Below, piece after piece: positions 10,513-22,019 of a DNA stretch of 64,000 nucleotides (position 1 is the first letter of the stretch; every line of letters begins with the position of its first letter). The notes beneath the pieces were generated by a model, which was not told where the DNA came from, did not search any database, and was given only the letters and a program-made list of their open reading frames with translations. The position numbers and the translations under genes were made by a program. The stretch covers positions 83,020-147,019 of the forward strand of contig NZ_LWUJ01000012.1 of the NCBI RefSeq assembly GCF_001645765.1. Reading direction: 5' to 3'. This DNA is from Candidatus Mycoplasma haematobovis. Its GTDB lineage: Bacteria > Bacillota_I > Bacilli_A > Mycoplasmatales > Mycoplasmoidaceae.

Positions 10513-11015
10513 TTCATCAAGAATTCTAATAGAGGATAAACTTGCTGAGGTTTTGGCCTAAATATCTGTTAAATTTAAAATTTTTTTAATAAATCAAATC
10601 TTTTTTCTTAACTTATCTAAAAGTCACCAATTTTTATTTAAAATAGGCTTTTCTTGATTTGAGGATTTAATTATCTTTTAAATTTATTTGATTCGTGATC
10701 CTAAAATAGGGGAAAGCACATAATTCAATCTTTCCTAAGTTATTGGAAGAGATTAGACACTATTAAACATATGTTATGCCACTTAATGAACTTACTAAAA
10801 TAACGTTTGCTTTTGCCTTCGTTTTGATGCTCATCACAGTAAAATCATTTCTAGGACTGATACAAGAGGAGAAAACTCATAAATTAAAATATGATTATTT
10901 ATTTTTTTATTAATTAGTACTTCATCAACTCTTTAATAGTAGGGTTTTTTATTACAACTAGAAATTATCTTTAAAAAACCTTGAATTTGGTTTAATTTCT
11001 TAGGAAGATATTTAA
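10513..11015. other. AT-rich gap with no convincing gene apart from one very small frame
   Basis: About 500 bases between the end of the A array and the family B gene at 11016. Apart from the 45-codon frame listed separately, I see only short AT-rich stretches, no RNA gene and no clear hairpin. Confidence 0.5.
10776..10913 (+). CDS. Possible 45-residue membrane peptide
   Basis: ATG to TAA, 45 residues with a hydrophobic stretch at about residues 8-28 (TKITFAFAFVLMLITV) and a charged tail (QEEKTHKLKYD). It has no relative in this window and no upstream signal that I can identify, so it could be chance. Confidence 0.25.
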   Translation: MPLNELTKITFAFAFVLMLITVKSFLGLIQEEKTHKLKYDYLFFY

Positions 11016-11498
11016 ATGCACACTGTTCTTAATTTATTTTTCAGAACAATGTTAACTGGAAGCGCTGGGGGTTTGGCGTACGCTTCAACTATCTTGGAAG
11101 TGTCTAGTGATATCACTCAAAATAAACGTTTTTTAAAATCTACCAATCTACCAGTTAATATAGCCAATATAAGTGATATTGAAATTTATGAGAAATTCTA
11201 TGGTTGCAAATATGTTTTCATAGATTCTTGAGGAGACAAAAAAATATACAACTCCAACGGTTTTTTAGAAAAACATAAAGAAGAATCTTGAAAGGAGAAG
11301 ATGATCGCCGTGGCAAACGGTTATAAGGAAGATTGTAAGAGAGGAAAAGTAATTACATTATCAAATGTAAAATATCAAGGATGAAATGGCTTTACTGTTA
11401 AAGATCCTACAAAATCAGGTTATTCTTTTACATATGCTAAGCTAGAAGAACTAAAAAAAAATAAATTTGTTTATGAAAAAATTACGGATCACGAGTAG
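11016..11498 (+). CDS. Family B membrane-anchored protein (B1)
   Basis: 160 residues, ATG start. Short hydrophobic segment with a Gly-rich core (GSAGGLAYAST), then the family B signature DIEIYEKFYGCKYVFIDSW and a second Cys in DCKRGKVITLSNV. Two conserved Cys could pair. The relatives are the minus-strand array at 37.0-40.4 kb; this copy lies in the opposite orientation 26 kb away. The C terminus (GFTVKDPTKSGYSFTYAKL) is longer than in the array members. Function unknown. Confidence 0.85.
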
Positions 11499-11770
11499 AT
11501 TTAGTATTTTGAATTAAATTATTTGTTCATAAATTTTGAATAACGCCTGTTTTGGATATTTTAGCAACTTGTATTTTTGTATAATTAACCCCCTATATGT
11601 CACTTACAAAGATGTCTTTAATTGAGAAATCTGATTAATTTTTAAAAATGTTAGATATGAAATTTTAAGATTTTGCTTAATATTTGTAAAGTCAAATCTA
11701 CACTAGTTTTTATGAAATAAATTATTTGTATTTTGTATTTATAAATCTATATTTGAGAGAACTGTGATTT

Positions 11771-12249
11771 GTGAATTATTTTGTTAATTTGTTTTTGAGA
11801 ACCATTTTGAAAGGAGGGGCAGGAGGTTTAGCGTACGCTTCAACAATGTTAGATGTACCTGTTGGCATTCCTCAGAATAAAGTTTTTTTAAGCCCTGAAG
11901 CCCTGAAGCCCTGCCAAGTAGTATAGGGAGCTTAGGTGATATTGAAATTTATGAGAAATTCTATGGTTGCAAATATGTTTTCATAGATTCTTTTGATAAG
12001 GGTCAAATATATAATTTTGGAGGATTTTTAAATATACATAAGGAAGATTCTTGAAAAGAAAAGGTAATTAAAGTAGCAGAAGGCTACAGAGAAGAGTGTA
12101 AAAAAAAGAAAGTAATTACTTTGTCGCACATAAAACACAAAGATGCTTCTGGCTTTACTATTGTAAATCCAAAAGAAAGGTATCAGTTAAGTTATGATAC
12201 ATTAAATCAACTTAGAAGGGATAAGTATGTAAAAACGCCAATGTCTTAA
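11771..12249 (+). pseudogene. Family B gene put out of frame by an 8-bp tandem repeat (B2)
   Basis: GTG at 11771 opens a family B N terminus (GGAGGLAYASTMLDV). At 11891 the unit AGCCCTGA is present three times (the last imperfect) and the frame then hits TAG. With two copies the frame runs straight into GDIEIYEKFYGCKYVFIDS, ECKKKKVITLS and a TAA at 12247-12249, giving about 156 residues. The remaining coding sequence has no other lesion, which favours a switchable gene over an old pseudogene. Confidence 0.82.
11891..11913 (+). repeat. 8-bp tandem repeat (AGCCCTGA x3) inside B2
   Basis: Two perfect units and a third matching at its first seven bases. Eight is not a multiple of three, so loss or gain of one unit changes the reading frame of B2. 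This is the classic layout for slipped-strand on/off switching. Confidence 0.85.
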
Positions 12250-12427
12250 ACTTTGAATCGAGAGTTGTTAATTTAAATTTTTATTTGTTGATCTTAAATA
12301 GAATAAAGGACATTGTTTCTAAAAAGACTTTTGATTTTATTATCGTAGCACTACTTTTTTGTTTCTTTTAAGTAGTTTTTCAAAGTATCTATTATGTATT
12401 TTTTCACTTAAATTCCACGAAAATACT

Positions 12428-14356
12428 TTAAATATCATTATTAAATAAACTATCTAAATTTGTCTCTTGTATTTCCACCATATCTAATTTTTTTATTTCA
12501 CTAATAAATTCTGATTCCATAGCATTTATTAATTTCATACCTCTAAATAGAGAAGATTTAGAAATAAATAGTCTTTTTTTAGCTCTCGTGAAAGCTACAT
12601 AAGCTAATCTTCTCTCTTCTTCTTTTTCTTCGGGTGTTTTTGATAATTTAGAAGGGAAAACATCAGAAGTCATTTTGATTACAAAAACATATTTAAATTC
12701 AAGACCCTTAACTTGATGTACAGTACTTAATAGTAAATAGTCATCAGTGTCAGGCTCTATGTTCCTAGATCTAAGAGCTATATCTCGCACTATTTCTTCA
12801 TTAGTAACTCCTTTTTCAGAAGAAAGTATGGAAGCAAATTGAATTATATTTGCTATTCTCTTATCTTCTTTCTTTTCACGTACATAGTTCCTATAGCCTG
12901 ATTCATTTAATATTTTCATTATTAAATCATCAATACTTATTTCTTTGTACTTTCTTAAATTACTTATTATTGCTCCTATTTCTTTAAAACCATTAGTAGC
13001 TTTAGTACTTAATTTATTACATTCAAATATATTTTCAAAAGCTTCCATTATGGAATAATTATTTTCTTTAATGAAAGTAATAAAGGTAGCTAAAGCTTTT
13101 TCGCCTATGCCTCTTACTGGTTTACTTATTATTCTCTCTAGAGTATCATAAGCATAGTCATTAAATATTAGAGATAAATAAGCAGTAATATATCTAACTT
13201 CTTCTCTTGCATAGAATTCAACTGAATTAGTAATAGAGTAGTCGAATTTATATTTCTTAACTGCCATCTCTAAAGGAATAGCTAAATTATTACTTCTGTA
13301 TAGTATTGCAATATCTCTAAGTTTTGCTCCTTCTTTAATTCTTAATTTTCTTATTTCATTCATTACTCATTCTGCTTCTTCTCTATCGCTATGACATTCT
13401 TTGTATATTATTTTGGAGCCTACTTCATTATTAGTAAATAAGACTTTAGATAGTTCATCTGAATTCTTATTTATTAAGTGATTAGCTACGGCAAGAATAT
13501 TCTTAGTAGATCTATAGTTCTCTTCAAGCTTTATTAAATTGGAATTCTTAAAGGTATTTAAGAATTCTTTACATATATCTGGTTTAGCTCCCCTAAAGCC
13601 ATATATAGATTGGTCTGGATCTCCTACACAGAATATATTTTCATGTGTAGTAAGTAGTTTTTTTATATTTTTGAATTGAATATCATTAATGTCTTGAAAT
13701 TCATCAATTAAGATAGCTTTAAAGCAATTACTTCAATAAGTTCTGGCTTCTTCAATATTTAATAACTCTTGAACTAATATCTCAAGATCGTTAAAGTCTA
13801 AAGCTCTTATTTCTTTTAAATAACCAGTATAGGAAGCATATATATTCTTTAGTTCTTCAAAAGTTATTACATGCTTGTTGCAAATATTTTCGGCATATTC
13901 ATTTTTTTCTAGAGGTTTTTCAAATGGCGTTCTATGCTTTAATTCTCCAATAATATTAATTCAACTTCTAGGAGTAGCTTTAGTATCAATACTTAAATCT
14001 TTAAGAATATTACGAATAATAGATCTTTGGTCATTTTCATCTACTATTCTGAAATCTTTATTTCTTCCTAATTTAGATATATCTTTACGTAGCATTAAGT
14101 GAAAGAAAGCATGAAAAGTATAAATGTTCTGAGGAACATCATTAGGTAAAGCTCTTGCTATTCTTTCGCTTACTTCTTCTTTAGCTTTATTAGTGAAAGT
14201 AATAGCTAATATATCTTCTGCTTTAATTCCGTTTGAAATTAAGTGTATTATGCGTTCTATTAAGACAGTAGTCTTACCAGTACCTGCTCCAGCTATTACT
14301 AAAGTAGGAGAAAATGGTGAAGTTACTGCTTCTGTCTGTTTTGGATTTAAAGCCAC
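12428..14356 (-). CDS. pcrA: UvrD/PcrA-type superfamily 1 DNA helicase
   Basis: 642 residues from GTG at 14354-14356. All UvrD motifs are present: Walker A GAGTGKT at residues 23-29, motif Ia TFTNKA, motif II DEFQD at 218-222, motif III FCVGDPDQSIYGFRG, motif IV NYRST, motif V STVHQVKGLEFKYVFV and motif VI EERRLAYVAFTRAKK. Family members unwind DNA 3' to 5' in excision and mismatch repair and in restarting stalled forks; the protein is shorter than PcrA of Firmicutes (about 720). It is the best-preserved of four UvrD-like genes in this window. Two bases separate it from the RDD-like membrane gene upstream, so it is probably cotranscribed. The uvrD/pcrA distinction is not certain. Confidence 0.92.
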
Positions 14357-14358
14357 TC

Positions 14359-15216
14359 TTATTCATTAATAGCTATTTCAGCAGGCATTTCTTCCTCTTG
14401 AGGTTGTTCCTTTATTACTTCTTCTAGCTCTTCTTCTGGTAAATCTAAACTAGGTTCATTTAAGTTTTCATATTCAATAGTTGCGCCAGGGAATTCAAAA
14501 ACAGGTTTTTCAAAAGTATTACTTTTTTGTTTTAATACTGCTACTTTATCTAAATCTATATAGATAATTCCTGTGCTTTTTGTGAATCAGTTTAGAGCTT
14601 TACTTGTAGCAGCTGCAGTGAATAAGTAATACATTTGCAGGAAGAACATACCAGCAAAGAGTATTCTTACTCCACTGTCAAATTTGTATTCATATTTCAT
14701 TCATTTATCTAATAAAGTAGCTTCATTATCTTTCTTAAGTATTTCTGTTATTCAATTTTGATCCTTCCCTCAAGCTCAAGCTACACCAAAAAAAATAGAG
14801 TTTATTATTGGAAGCAAAAATATAGGAATAGCATTTAATTTAAGCAGTTGCATTTGTGAAGGTCTAGCATTAATATCAAATCCATTACTAATGTCTACGG
14901 CTTTAATAGCAAATGAGTTTGCAAAGAAAGTCTGATAGTCGGAAGTGGCAGGGATATAGACGAAGTATATATACAAAACTACTATTACTATTAGGGAAAA
15001 AAGAAAACATTTTTGTGCAGGCAAGACCTGTTTTGGATCAACAATTTTGTGGAAAGTAGAAATTCATCCCTCATTATCTCAAAGTGTTACACATATAAAT
15101 ACAGGAAATAACATACATAATAGATAGAATAAGTCAAAAATAGTAACAATTAATCTCTTTCCAAAACCTGCTCTTATTTTTCTTAAATAAAGCTCTAATT
15201 CGTAATTATTCTCCAT
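14359..15216 (-). CDS. RDD-like multi-pass membrane protein
   Basis: 285 residues, ATG start. The N terminus RKIRAGFGKRL followed by IFDLFYLL resembles the Arg and Asp positions of RDD-family membrane proteins. I see about four hydrophobic segments (residues 20-42, 70-88, 128-145 and 188-205) and a long acidic cytoplasmic tail rich in Glu and Pro. Several Trp are TGA. It overlaps the upstream membrane gene by 11 bases and precedes the helicase by two. Transport or anchoring is possible, but the function is not known. Confidence 0.75.
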
Positions 15217-15793
15217 CTTTAATTATTCCTTTAGGATTCTCTAAAGTACCATTAGCGAATTGATTTCATCAGTTTTTAGCTTTAAGTCTAAGTAAAGCAT
15301 AAGAAGCTATATATTTAGGAGCTAAAGGATCAGTATAGGCTTTGTAAGTATTTAGTGCTATCATCCCTCCTAATAAAGGACAGAAGAATACTGAAGTAGC
15401 TGCAGTAGCGAGATGTAAGTGTTTTGCTTTAATTAGCACCACTAATGAAGCTCCTGCTATTAATAATTTAGCAAGGAATGTTAGTAGTACAGCAATAAAT
15501 AAAGGCAACACAACACTCCATCATGTTATTTTGAATAAGTAGAAATCTATTATTTCAACTTTAAAGAATTTAGAATAACCTTCCTTACTAATTAAATTTC
15601 AAATATAGGAAGATACAGCATTGTGGTCTAATGATTCTGGATGTAACTTTTGATAATGTTGATCACCAGCAAGAAGATATGAATAGTGGTATGTGCCTAT
15701 TATAAATATAAGTAGTATCCAGAGTGTTATGTTAACTAAATCTAAATAACCTGAGTATTTAACTCCTTTTTTGGCTAAATAGAAAGTATTCAC
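15206..15793 (-). CDS. Multi-pass membrane protein of unknown function
   Basis: 195 residues from GTG at 15791-15793, with an in-frame TAG two codons upstream. Hydrophobic segments at about residues 18-38, 85-110 and 118-145, an internal TGA-encoded Trp pair (KITWWSVV), and a charged C-terminal tail. First gene of a three-gene minus-strand cluster leading to the helicase. About 44 bases separate it from the divergent family O gene. I do not recognise the family. Confidence 0.75.
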
Positions 15794-15837
15794 ACACTAA
15801 CTGAAAGGTAGCTTTTAAATTATAGATTCTTAAGCAA

Positions 15838-17814
15838 GTGTTTTTAAATAAGAAAGTAGTAATAGCATCTGCACTTCCATGTTTAGGAGGGATAGGTTTC
15901 ATGGGGTCTACATCCAACGAAACCTATTATAGAATAATGGTAAATTACAATGGACAAGCAGATCTATTGTTAAGTTTGCAAATATTTCCAGATTACTATC
16001 CTTATCAATTTAAGAAAACAGAACTATATGATTATTTAACAGATATAGATAAATATTTAGTAGTTAATAGTAATACCTCTAATAATAAGAAAAAACTAAA
16101 GGAAAGGCTACAAAAAAGACTTAATGAATTATTGAAACAAGTAAAGGAGTTTGGGCCCAGTTTATGGAATGAAGATTTATATGAGAGTGGTTTAGTATTT
16201 AAGAATGAACAACAGTGAAGCAATAGGAAGACTTCAATATTATTCTTAGAACAATTTATTGCTGATGATTTTACTAATATAGATGAATCTACTAATGGAT
16301 TACCTACCTACAAAGATTTAATAGTAACTAACTATAGAGCTGCAAGAGATCCTTACACTATCTTTTCAAAGAATGTATTCAATTGTTTTAGGGATGGAGA
16401 TATCAAGAAAGTTAGTGGCAGTATTGATGACGAAACATGTCAAGAGAATCAACCAGATAAAAAATTAGCTACTGAATTCAAAAAATATGTTGATGGATAC
16501 AGCCAAGAAAATATTAATTCTCTTTACAGGTTTGGAAAATACATAAGTTTTTGAAATAATTTGTTTGAGAAAACTAAGGACAGATTAAAGACGCTAGGTA
16601 TTGATAAGTGAATTAAGAACGAGAAATTATTTGCTTTAGATTCTTCTAAGGATCAAGAATTAGCCAAAAAATATGCAAGAACAATATTTACTAAAGGGGA
16701 AATAGATACTTTAAATGGATGAGTTAAAGATGCTCCACCTCCACCTCCACCAACACAAGAATGAAAAGCGGCCTATATTCAACAAACTTCAGCATCAGCT
16801 CGTCCTTCTTTAGCTTCAATTAAATTAATTCACCATCCTGCTCTAGAACAACAAACTTTACCTGGATCTGCCCCATTAGCAGAAGGTTCTCAAAAAGAAG
16901 TAATAGTCTTCTTATTTCAATTTGCAGCACTTATTGATGAGTATGTAAATGGGGGAGGAAAAAACAATTTTGAAACTGATTTTGCTAATGATCCAAGAAA
17001 AGAATTTATGCAAAATGCACTCAAAAATGCCCAAGCTATGGCAAAGAATTTGGAAGACAGAATTACAGCTATTAGAGAATATTTCAAAAAGATTAACGTA
17101 GTTGATCCAAGCTTTGATCCATCAGCACAACAAACTAGCAACAATAGCAAAACTTTTGCAATAGTTACTTATCCTCCCTCTTCATTCGGCGCAGGAGAAG
17201 CAACTATTCAATCTATGTCTAAATTTCCTTTTCTCTATACAGATATAGGATTAAGACAAGTATTTCCTAAGAATCTAAAAGAAGATTTAACTCATACTCA
17301 CGAAGGAGAATTATCTTTAGAGAAAGAGATATTTTCTGTTGATGATAATGGTTGATGATGAAAGATTGGAAATGTTAATTTAGATTCAAGTAATTTATTT
17401 CAATTTGAAGATCAAGCAGATAGTTTATTAGTATTAGCAAACCCAGAAGACTGGAATCTTATCAATGATAAGAATGCAGTAACTTTAAAGTCTTTAGGAA
17501 CTTTGCTTAAAGGAAAGAAAGATATTGATGCAAATAAAGTAGGCAGTGAGGGATATGAAGTTAGTTACAACAAATATCACTTATGAAATGAAGGACTCAG
17601 ATCCCCCATTGCTTTAAATCTATTATTAGATAACCTAGTAAATATATTTCAAAGACAATACGACCCTAAGTTTGTAAAGAGTAAAGGAGAGAACCAGAAT
17701 GGATGCTACGCAAAAGCTATGGATTGAGGAAGTTATTGATATGAAGCCTTTATTGAAAGCAAGCCTTGTGAAAATGCCAATGGGGGCTCAACATCAACAA
17801 TTACTTGTAACTAG
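15838..17814 (+). CDS. Large secreted or membrane-anchored protein, family O copy 1
   Basis: 658 residues from GTG at 15838. The first 25 residues are hydrophobic after two Lys (NKKVVIASALPCLGGIGF); the single Cys there is preceded by Pro, so it is not a good lipobox. No catalytic motif is recognisable. A proline run of about six residues sits near residue 305, at the same place where copy 2 (46155) has a serine run. The C-terminal half contains PPSSFGAGEATIQSM and two WW pairs, and is almost identical to copy 2, while the N-terminal half has diverged. The 3' end overlaps the convergent family J gene by 14 bases. Function unknown. Confidence 0.85.
16735..16752 (+). repeat. Hexanucleotide repeat encoding a proline run
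   Basis: CCACCT twice, then CCACCA, in frame, giving a run of prolines in family O copy 1. The paralog has TCCTCA x3 (serines) at the matching place, so this linker is a fast-changing microsatellite. Confidence 0.75.
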
Positions 17815-18370
17815 AAGTATCTATTGCACAACAACCTTTAATTTTTGTTACTGATCCATAATTTTTAGGAATATTTGCTAATCTAAAGTTATTGACACAT
17901 CATTGCATTAATTCTCTTATTTCTGATTTGCAAATTCCGTTGCTATTTTGAAGGAGTCATTTTCTTTGTTCTGGACTAGCATCATCTATAGTCCTTATAT
18001 TAGGTGAATCAAGAATTACATTCTTTAGATTTACTACACAATGTTTTCTTACTAATTTGAAAGAGTCTGCATTGCTAAGTGAATTAGTAATATTTTTGTC
18101 ACATCATTTCTTTAATAAATAAGCTCCTTCTTTCTTATCTGTTACTTTTTCAAATTCAGGTATATATTTGGCAAGACTTTTTTGGAATAAAGAATAGTTG
18201 ACTTTTCAACTATCAAAACCGTGTTTATTTCCGAGATATTGATATCCTAGCGAAGTTAAATGTTCTTTATTAGTAGTTTTATGAATGACGAATGGACTAA
18301 TTCTATAGATTAGAGTAGATAGTATGGTTGCAGTGCTGAGGACTACATAAGTCCTGAGTGCGGAACTCAT
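17801..18370 (-). CDS. Family J Cys-motif membrane-anchored protein
   Basis: 189 residues, ATG start. N-terminal hydrophobic stretch (residues 7-22), then SWKVNYSLF, KWCDKNI, HCVVNLK, a Cys in NGICKSE, QWCVNNF and a terminal GCCAID. The order Trp, WC, xCV-N, WC, C repeats that of family A. Its tail overlaps the family O gene coming the other way. A decayed copy of its C terminus is found in the equivalent position after family O copy 2 (48088), so the pair was duplicated together. Confidence 0.85.
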
Positions 18371-18441
18371 TAAGAATCCCAGATCAAAAATCTATTAAAT
18401 ATTATCTAAATTCCTTTAAATAGTTAATAATTTGATTATTT

Positions 18442-19425
18442 ATGGCTAAGTTAAAGATAGCTTTAACTATTTTATTATCAGCACTAGGAGTATTTGGAGC
18501 CAATAAATACTATAGTCCTAAGAGTATTAAAGATTTATTAAAGTGACAAGGAATTAGATTAGCTTCTGATGATAGAGCTTGAAGAAGTACATTCTATGAT
18601 CATAAAGATAAGTTAAATGAGATGGGAATTAAGAGCCATGAAGAGCTCTGAACTTGATGTTCAGAGAAATTTAAACAAACTAATTTGGATGACCAAGATG
18701 ACGTAAATAAAGTTAAAGAATTTTGCGCCGATAATGCTACTTCAATTATGGGAAGAATAATAAGAGATGGGGAAGAGGGAAGAATAATTTCTCCTGAAGA
18801 TCACAAATCTTTTGCTATTGGATATGTATTAACTGGTTTATCTGAAGATGTATTGAAATTAGTAGGATTGGATGAAAGTCAAAAACAAAATTTTGATTAT
18901 GTAGGTTTGAAAATTTCTGAATGGTGTGAAAAGAATAAGAACTCTAAAGTTGTTGGCCAAGCAAATATTGGGTTGTATAGTAACTTTAAGAAACGTTGTT
19001 ATCAGAAAGGAGTAAAGACAGTTTCAGAGTTATTAGCAAAAGAAAAAGCAGATAAGATGCTTGATACAGATTCTTTTAAGAAAAGATTTGATGATGAATT
19101 AACAAAGGCCACTAAGTTAATTGGAGAATTAAAGGAATATATGAAAAAGAGAAAGGAAAGTAGAGTCAAGGCACATGAAGCTTACAAAAGAATTAGAGAA
19201 GCTTCAGTAAAGGATGCTGAAGAAATAAAGGAGTGAGATTTAAGAGAATTAGAGAAAATTAATAATGAGATACCTGAGAATTTATCAGATGAACAAGTAA
19301 GGAAAAATGGTGGTCAGTATTTGAAATGATGATGCGAAGATAGGGTTAAAGCTTCTTTGTTAGATACTGGTATGTTTCCATATAATTACTCTATTATTAA
19401 ATATCGTTGTACTGGTAAAGCTTAG
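18442..19425 (+). CDS. Family C membrane-anchored protein, intact copy 1
   Basis: 327 residues, ATG start. Hydrophobic segment at residues 5-21 ending GVFGANKYY, then LLKWQGIRLAS (TGA Trp), WTWCSEKF, FCADNATSIMGRIIRDG, EWCEKN, RCYQKGVKT, a Lys/Glu-rich helical region (about residues 205-270, predicted coiled coil), KWWCEDR and YRCTGKA at the end. Six bases downstream starts a family D gene, so C and D form a two-gene unit, repeated at 28392/29405. Function unknown; likely surface-exposed. Confidence 0.88.
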
Positions 19426-19431
19426 TAGTAA

Positions 19432-20376
19432 GTGTCAGTAAAGGTTAGATCGATTGCTTTATTGCTTTCATCACTAATAACAGGCGGTGGAGCATGATTA
19501 GGTTATGAATTGAATAAACCAAAAACAGTTGAAGGTTTTATTGAATGAAAAGGTTTGAAATTAGCTTCTGAAACAGATGAGAATCTTTGAAAGGCTTTAT
19601 ATTTTCAGAATAAATCAGAATTAGATAGTAAAGTAGGCAGTGTCGATGCCCTTAAAAAGAAATGTGTTAAGTTAGCTAAAGAGGCAATTAGTTATGTTGA
19701 TAAGAACGTTGAATATGCTGAAAAATATTGTGTCAATACTTTAAGAAGCCGAAAAGCAAGAATTATTGCTAAAGGATTTGATGAGAGTAAATTTTTGTCT
19801 ACAGATGAAGATTACAAAGTGGCCTTTACTTTCAATAAATATAGTTCTACTTTCATCTCTTATTTAAATGATTCAGAGATAACTAAAGATTCAGAATTTG
19901 TTGATGAAAAACCGGAAGATGAAAAGAACAAAAAACTTCTTGACGCTTACAAAAAATATTGCAAAAATGTATTAGAGGAGGATGGCACTAAGATTGAAGT
20001 AGCAAAACAATTATGTTCAAAATATGATTACACAAATGCCGAAGAGTTTGCCAAAAGTAAGGGATATTTGGTTAAAGATAAGGGAGAGCTAAGAAAAGAG
20101 TTCCCGAAATACAAACAGCCAGATGGACAGGAAAAAAAGAAATATTTAATAGGAAATTCATTGTTAGAGGATATTAAAGAATCTAATGAAAAAGGCAAAG
20201 AAGATAGTTGAATTGTATTAACTAAAGAGGAAGATAAATTTGAAGAGAGATTTAATATATATTGCCAGAAACAAAAGGACAGAAAGCTTTTTGAAAATAA
20301 ATTTCATAAAGAAGATTGGCCTAAATTTAAAGAAAGATGTCTTAAAGAAGATCCCGCAAAGAAAACAGTTTCTTAA
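19432..20376 (+). CDS. Family D membrane-anchored protein, copy 1
   Basis: 314 residues from GTG at 19432. Hydrophobic start with Ser and Gly (LLLSSLITGGGAW), then EWKGLKLASETDENLWKALYFQ, KKCVK, YCVNTLRSRKARII, a phenylalanine-rich block (FTFNKYSSTF), YCKNVL, LCSK, the signature YLIGNSLLEDIK, YCQKQK and RCLKED. Six Cys at family-typical places. Follows family C by six bases. Confidence 0.88.
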
Positions 20377-20494
20377 TTAAGAAAACCCACGTTATTAGTA
20401 ATTGTCTTCAATTTTTTGTGTTGCTACTATTGCTAAAAAATAATTAGCTAGACTCAAGCAAGTAATCTGGAGTAAATATTGTTAATTAAAGAAA

Positions 20495-21060
20495 ATAGCT
20501 AAGTTAAAGATATTCTTAAAAACTTTATTATAGGCCGCAGGCGTTTTTGCGACTAAAGAATACTTCAAACCAAAGAATATCAAAGACCTATTGGTATGAC
20601 AAGGTATTAAATTGGCATCTGAAGAGAAAGCGCGCTATATGAAAATCAAGAGCAATTGAAAACTAAAAATATTTCTAGTAAGTATGGCTTTATTAATTGG
20701 TGTGAAAATCAATTTAAATTAAGCGATTTTTAGGACGAAGTAGCAATAAAGGAGACTAGGGGTTTATTGCGCCGATAATGCTACTTCAATTATGGGAAGA
20801 ATAATAAGAGATGGGGAAAAAGGTTTGTTAATTGGAGTAGATGATAAAGAAGCACTTGGTATTGGGTATGTATTGTCTTTCAATAAAAAAGAGATTCTTA
20901 AATTGGTAACTTCAAAATTAAATGAGAGAGATAAAGATAGGCCAAATAAGGCCGGAGAAGTAATTGTAGAATGATGCAAAATAATAAGAACACTAAAATT
21001 TCATCTTTTGAAAGGGATTTATTTTCAAATTTTAAGAATAGATATTATGACAAGAAAGTA
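20495..21060 (+). pseudogene. Decayed family C gene
   Basis: The start ATG of family C reads ATA here and a TAG interrupts the membrane segment 12 codons on. Recognisable pieces: GVFATKEYFKPKNIKDLL, WQGIKLASE, SIMGRIIRDGE, GIGYVL and VEWC. The region after VEWC is frameshifted. It merges into a decayed family D gene, with the 3' part of C and the 5' part of D deleted. Confidence 0.8.
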
Positions 21061-21064
21061 AAAT

Positions 21065-21512
21065 TTTTTTATTTTCAATAGATGTAGTCCTACATTTTTG
21101 AGTCTTTTAGGTAATTTTTTAATTAAGACTACTGAGGCTGAAGAGTTGTTAACTATTTACAAGAATTATTGCAAATAAGCATTAAGTGAAGATTCTTCAT
21201 AATATATTCAAAGAACTTATCAAATTTGTCGGAAACCAAAATATAGGATAAGAGCAAAATTATTAGAGAGTGAAGTATATGAAGAATTAAGCGTAGATGG
21301 ACTAGAAAAGGCATGAGAAGAAGTAAAAGATTGGTCTCAATTGCAAGGAGAGTATTTTATTAAATGATATTCAAGATAAGAGTCTATTTGCTCATCAATT
21401 TAATAAATGATGTGACAATAATAAAAAAGGAAAGTTAAGTGAAAATAAATATCATTTGGAAGTTTATCCAGTATTTAAATCAAGATGTGCAAAAGAAGTC
21501 CTTACAAGATAA
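21065..21512 (+). pseudogene. Decayed family D gene, 5' part missing
   Basis: Begins in the middle of family D (FNRCSPTFLSLLG), then IYKNYCK, a frameshifted stretch, and a readable C-terminal end with FNKWCDNNKK and KSRCAKEVLTR before the TAA at 21510-21512. Together with the preceding family C relic it marks a decayed C-D unit. Confidence 0.78.
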
Positions 21513-21533
21513 ATAATTTAAGTTTCTTGAATA

Positions 21534-22019
21534 ATGATTAGTCTTTTTTCTTTAGCAAAGGTTGCTGTTCCTTCGGTTACAGTTGGTGTTGTTAATTTAG
21601 TCGTTTATTTAAGCTTAAAGATTCATACAAATAAACAAATAAATTACAGAAAATACAAAATTCAAAAGCATTTTCAGACAGTTAAAGACAAAGTAATAGA
21701 TAATTTGATAGATAGTAACGAAGATTTAATGAAACAAAGACATGGTGAAATCGAAAGTTATTTCAGAAGTATGGGCAACGTTAATAAATTACAGGGTCAA
21801 AAGTCTGAGGAGTTATTTAAGAAATGAAAAGAGATTGCTCCAGACGGAACAAGAATAACTTTAACTGATGATAAGAAAAGCAATTTCTTTCAAGAAGTTA
21901 GATATTATTGTACTTTAAATAAAGGATCTGATGATGTTAAGTTATTAGTTGAAATATCTAAATTATGTTCAAATGAATTAGTTGATGAAAAAGCTTTTGA
22001 ATTACCAGAAAACAAATAA
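21534..22019 (+). CDS. Family E membrane-anchored protein, copy 1
   Basis: 161 residues, ATG start. Hydrophobic N terminus (residues 3-29, ending VVYLSLKI), a Lys/Arg/Gln-rich helical stretch (RKYKIQKHFQTVKDK), KRHGEIESYF-like block, then NFFQEVRYYCTLN, ISKLCS and FELPENK. Two Cys. Its TAA abuts the stop of the convergent family F gene. The other two E genes lie on the minus strand within H-G-E-F blocks, so this copy was inverted or moved. Confidence 0.87.

Noticed and set aside
13875..14102. Plus-strand frame of 75 codons
   Set aside because: Antisense to the UvrD/PcrA gene between its helicase motifs.
15838..15915. Lipoprotein signal in family O (ALPCLGG)
   Set aside because: Pro immediately before the Cys is not accepted in a normal lipobox; left as a hydrophobic anchor or signal.
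16032..16223. Minus-strand frame inside family O copy 1, and one at 16917
   Set aside because: Antisense to a long conserved gene whose paralog at 46155 supports the plus-strand reading.
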